Shown in pieces: positions 62,194 through 64,000 of a DNA stretch of 64,000 nt; the stretch's first letter is position 1; every line of letters begins with the position of its first letter. The stretch covers positions 186,001 to 250,000 of the forward strand of contig CALAJN010000009.1 of the NCBI GenBank assembly GCA_937922675.1, in the 5' to 3' direction. The stretch is from an uncultured Granulosicoccaceae bacterium (GTDB lineage Bacteria > Pseudomonadota > Gammaproteobacteria > Granulosicoccales > Granulosicoccaceae). Under the pieces are notes generated by a model. The model was not told the origin of the DNA. It searched no databases and was given only the letters and a program-made list of their open reading frames with translations. The position numbers were made by a program, and so were the translations under genes.

Positions 62194-62209
62194 TGGCACG
62201 GTGAATGCA
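62194..62209 (+). promoter_or_regulatory. Sigma-54 promoter (-24/-12) of pilA
   Basis: TGGCAC at 62194-62199, five bases, then ATGCA at 62205-62209, against the consensus TGGCAC-N5-TTGCA: a single deviation. Transcription should start near 62220, giving an ~80-base leader before the pilA start. This matches known PilR/RpoN control of major pilin genes. Confidence 0.88.
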
Positions 62210-62299
62210 CTCATGGGGTAGAACCTGCGACCGCTAAACCAGATGTAGGTTCGGCTTGACAGCAACTTACTACCTTTAATTTCTCTGGAGAAAGACCAC

Positions 62300-62770
62300 A
62301 TGATGGTTAAGCAAAAAGCACAACAGGGTTTTACCCTGATCGAACTCATGATCGTAATCGCGATCATCGGTATTCTCGCAGCTATCGCTGTTCCGCAGTA
62401 CCAGGATTACATTGCCCGTACGCAGATGAACCGCCTGTACGGTGAAATCTCTTCACTGAAGACGGCGGTTGAAACCAACGCTATCAGCGGTACGGTTGTA
62501 ACGTCTGGCGACGCCGATGATCTGGCTGACCTTGGCTGGACTGGCCAGTCAAACCTGACCGGCGGTACCGCTACTTCAGTTGATGCGTCTTTGTCACAAG
62601 CTGGCGTTGCTCAGATTACCGCAACACTTGACGGCGCTGTGAGCCCGGGTGTACGAGGAGCAGTAATTTCCCTCGACCGTACTGACGCTGGCGTCTGGGA
62701 CTGCACAATCACTCCATCAACAGCAAACGGCTGGAAAGACTCTTTCGTACCAACAGGATGTGAATTGTAA
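62300..62770 (+). CDS. pilA: Type IV major pilin PilA
   Basis: The 156-residue prepilin has leader [10 protein letters not shown], then [20 protein letters not shown] with Glu5 after the Gly/Phe cleavage site. It is cut and N-methylated by PilD and assembled into the pilus. The last residues contain a Cys pair (DCTITPS and GCEL) that can form the D-loop. GGAG is nine bases before ATG 62300; ATG 62303 is next to it. It follows a sigma-54 promoter. Confidence 0.95.
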   Translation: MMVKQKAQQGFTLIELMIVIAIIGILAAIAVPQYQDYIARTQMNRLYGEISSLKTAVETNAISGTVVTSGDADDLADLGWTGQSNLTGGTATSVDASLSQAGVAQITATLDGAVSPGVRGAVISLDRTDAGVWDCTITPSTANGWKDSFVPTGCEL

Positions 62771-62808
62771 GCCTCTGAAAGCGATTGATGCTTGAAGAGT
62801 AAGAATGG

Positions 62809-62832
62809 GGCCTCGCGGTATACCGCGAGGCC
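62809..62832. terminator. 24-bp perfect palindrome between the two pilin genes (terminator/attenuator)
   Basis: GGCCTCGCGGTA is followed directly by its reverse complement TACCGCGAGGCC. The RNA can form a long G+C-rich stem with a tiny loop 38 bases after the pilA stop. Only a short T-run (GCGTTT) follows, so termination is probably partial. Some transcription may reach the second pilin. Confidence 0.7.
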
Positions 62833-62856
62833 TCCTGCGTTTCCGAGGTGACAAAC

Positions 62857-63312
62857 ATGTGCGCTAACAGACAAGGACGGATAGTACACAAGGGATTTAC
62901 GCTGATAGAGCTGATGATCGTCATAGCGATTCTCGGCATACTGGCGGCGATAGCCATGCCGATCTATACAAATCACACTTACACCAGCCAGCTAGCCAGA
63001 AGCTACAGCGAGTTATCTGGCTACACGCGAGCAGTAGAAGTAGCGCTAGCTACCAACTCATTAGCCGGGATTGATACTGATCCACAAGGTGTAGTCGGAT
63101 TTGTCGACTCAAACCTGAGCACCACAAGGTTTGACTCCTTTGAGACCGAAGCTGAAAGCTCAATAACAGCAACGATGGACGGAAACACCGGCGCAGGGAT
63201 ACGTGGCACGACAATTACCCTTTCAAGGTCTTCCACAGGCATATGGACATGCGTCGTTGTGGGTGCCGGGGGAGGTTTTCAGGAAAATTTCAAACCGAGC
63301 AATTGCTCCTAG
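62857..63312 (+). CDS. Second type IV pilin, PilA-like
   Basis: The protein has 151 residues from ATG 62857, with GAGGTG six to eight bases upstream; a GTG at 62848 is less likely. The cleavage site is [25 protein letters not shown] with Glu5. The C-terminus has the Cys pair (WTCVVVGAGGG and SNCS). It shows the same overall pattern as the pilA product (RGxxITLxRxxxGxWxC near the end), so the two are tandem paralogues. It may be an alternative major pilin or a minor one; expression would depend on read-through at 62809-62832. Confidence 0.92.
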   Translation: MCANRQGRIVHKGFTLIELMIVIAILGILAAIAMPIYTNHTYTSQLARSYSELSGYTRAVEVALATNSLAGIDTDPQGVVGFVDSNLSTTRFDSFETEAESSITATMDGNTGAGIRGTTITLSRSSTGIWTCVVVGAGGGFQENFKPSNCS

Positions 63313-63438
63313 AGCCCCTGCACCTCCAGGATGTACCGTTTTGTGTTCCATCGCCGAGTTATTGCGATTCCAGAATATTGACAATTGGCCGATAGTTCCC
63401 CAAGGACAACCTAAGTAGCATTCGGGAGCAACGCGACC

Positions 63439-64000
63439 ATGAGCAACGCCATCGGCGGGCTCGGCAGAAAACTGATCTCTAACGGGATCATCTCCGAGCA
63501 AGTAGCACAACAAGCTGCAGACACATCAGAAAGCAGCAAGAGCAGCTTCATCAGCGCTCTTGTTGACCAAGAGGGGGTGTCGTCATCTGCGGTCACTCAT
63601 TTCATCGCAGCCGACTTCGGGCTCCCGGTCTTCGACATCAGCAGCCTCTCTACTGATGCTATCCCACACGAATTCCTCAAAGAGGACTTGCTGGAACAGT
63701 ACGATGCTGTTCCCATCGCGCGACGAGGAAGTCGCCTGTTCGTTGCCGTATCGGATCCAACCGACAGCGAAGCCCTGGACAAATACAAGTTCACCTCCGG
63801 TCTGTCAGTTGAAGCAGTCATTATTGAATCTGCTGCGCTACTTGACTTGAAGAAAACAGTACAGGATTCAAGTGCGGACCTTGCCGGTGATCTCGACGAC
63901 AGCTTCGACCTCGAGGTTGATGGCGGAGAAATCAACGACGATGTTGGCGATGAAGAAGGCGTAAACGAGACGCCTGTTGTACGTTTTGTCAACAAGCTAC
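63439..64000 (+). CDS. pilB: Type IV pilus assembly ATPase PilB, 5' part cut by window edge
   Basis: Frame from ATG 63439 (GGGAG upstream) to the window end, 187 codons. It shows the N-terminal GSPII_E N-domain pattern of PilB: LGRKLISNGIISEQVAQQAAD, FIAADFGLPVFDI, VPIARRGSRLFVAVSDPTD and the start of the next segment ETPVVRFVNKL, which leads into the ATPase core. PilB powers pilus extension on the cytoplasmic face of the inner membrane. Walker motifs lie outside the window. Confidence 0.93.
   Translation, partial: MSNAIGGLGRKLISNGIISEQVAQQAADTSESSKSSFISALVDQEGVSSSAVTHFIAADFGLPVFDISSLSTDAIPHEFLKEDLLEQYDAVPIARRGSRLFVAVSDPTDSEALDKYKFTSGLSVEAVIIESAALLDLKKTVQDSSADLAGDLDDSFDLEVDGGEINDDVGDEEGVNETPVVRFVNKL

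Noticed and set aside
1-64000. CRISPR arrays, rRNA genes, complete insertion sequences or prophage genes
   Set aside because: None was seen on reading through; repeats present are protein-coding (TSP3, ~75-residue units) or simple hairpins.

Overview
The window looks like chromosomal DNA of a free-living, probably marine gammaproteobacterium of moderately high G+C. The clearest evidence is the right-hand block clpB - pgeF - rluD - bamD - pilS - pilR - pilA - pilB. Its clpB-to-pilR part has the same gene order as in Pseudomonas, apart from one extra HNH-nuclease gene. FleQ, a FleN-like ATPase, FliA and FlgM also point to this class. The species is not identifiable from sequence reading alone.

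Left part (1-10.7 kb, all minus strand): a carbohydrate or polyol catabolic cluster. It reads from a sugar-phosphate isomerase-like TIM barrel and a Gfo/Idh/MocA dehydrogenase into a CUT1-type ABC importer (binding protein, two permeases, a 63-residue membrane protein, two ATPases). It continues into a one-piece dihydroxyacetone kinase and the start of a molybdopterin oxidoreductase. The logic is import, oxidation or isomerisation, then phosphorylation of a C3 unit; glycerol or a related polyol is a reasonable but unproven substrate.

11-14.5 kb: a CHRD/Spondin_N lipoprotein beside an ECF sigma/anti-sigma pair, followed by a decayed, frameshifted anti-sigma paralogue and a fragment of a cbb3 oxidase subunit (CcoP). 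14.5-26.5 kb holds metabolic genes: an MFS transporter, a MetE-like methyltransferase, two short-chain dehydrogenases, two pirins, an HpsN-like HisD-family dehydrogenase, a fused ATP sulfurylase/APS kinase and an acetolactate-synthase-like TPP enzyme. Several of these would fit organosulfonate use.

26.5-38.2 kb is a mixture of envelope and housekeeping genes. Two stand out as a probable surface pair: a periplasmic protein built of four ~75-residue repeats plus a peptidoglycan-binding domain, and a Kelch plus thrombospondin-type-3 protein with a GlyGly-CTERM-like tail. 38.2-44 kb is a regulatory island of flagellar type (fliA, a FleN-like ATPase lacking the P-loop lysine, fleQ, flgM) with a GYF-domain membrane protein and a degenerate GGDEF protein, but no flagellar structural genes in view.

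44-50.6 kb contains a small heat-shock protein with a sigma-32-like promoter, a LysE exporter, tRNA-Ala, gltX and a PP2C phosphatase. It also contains an unusual 897-residue open frame. This encodes an M35 aspzincin protease with its own propeptide and a C-terminal sorting tail, and then runs on in frame into a lipoprotein whose only domain resembles an M35 propeptide. I regard this as the best candidate for an undescribed system (protease plus tethered propeptide-like partner). The window ends in the type IV pilus region: PilS/PilR, a near-consensus sigma-54 promoter preceded by TGTC-type sites in a perfect inverted repeat, two tandem pilins separated by a 24-bp palindrome, and the start of pilB. 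No CRISPR array, rRNA operon or complete insertion sequence was seen.
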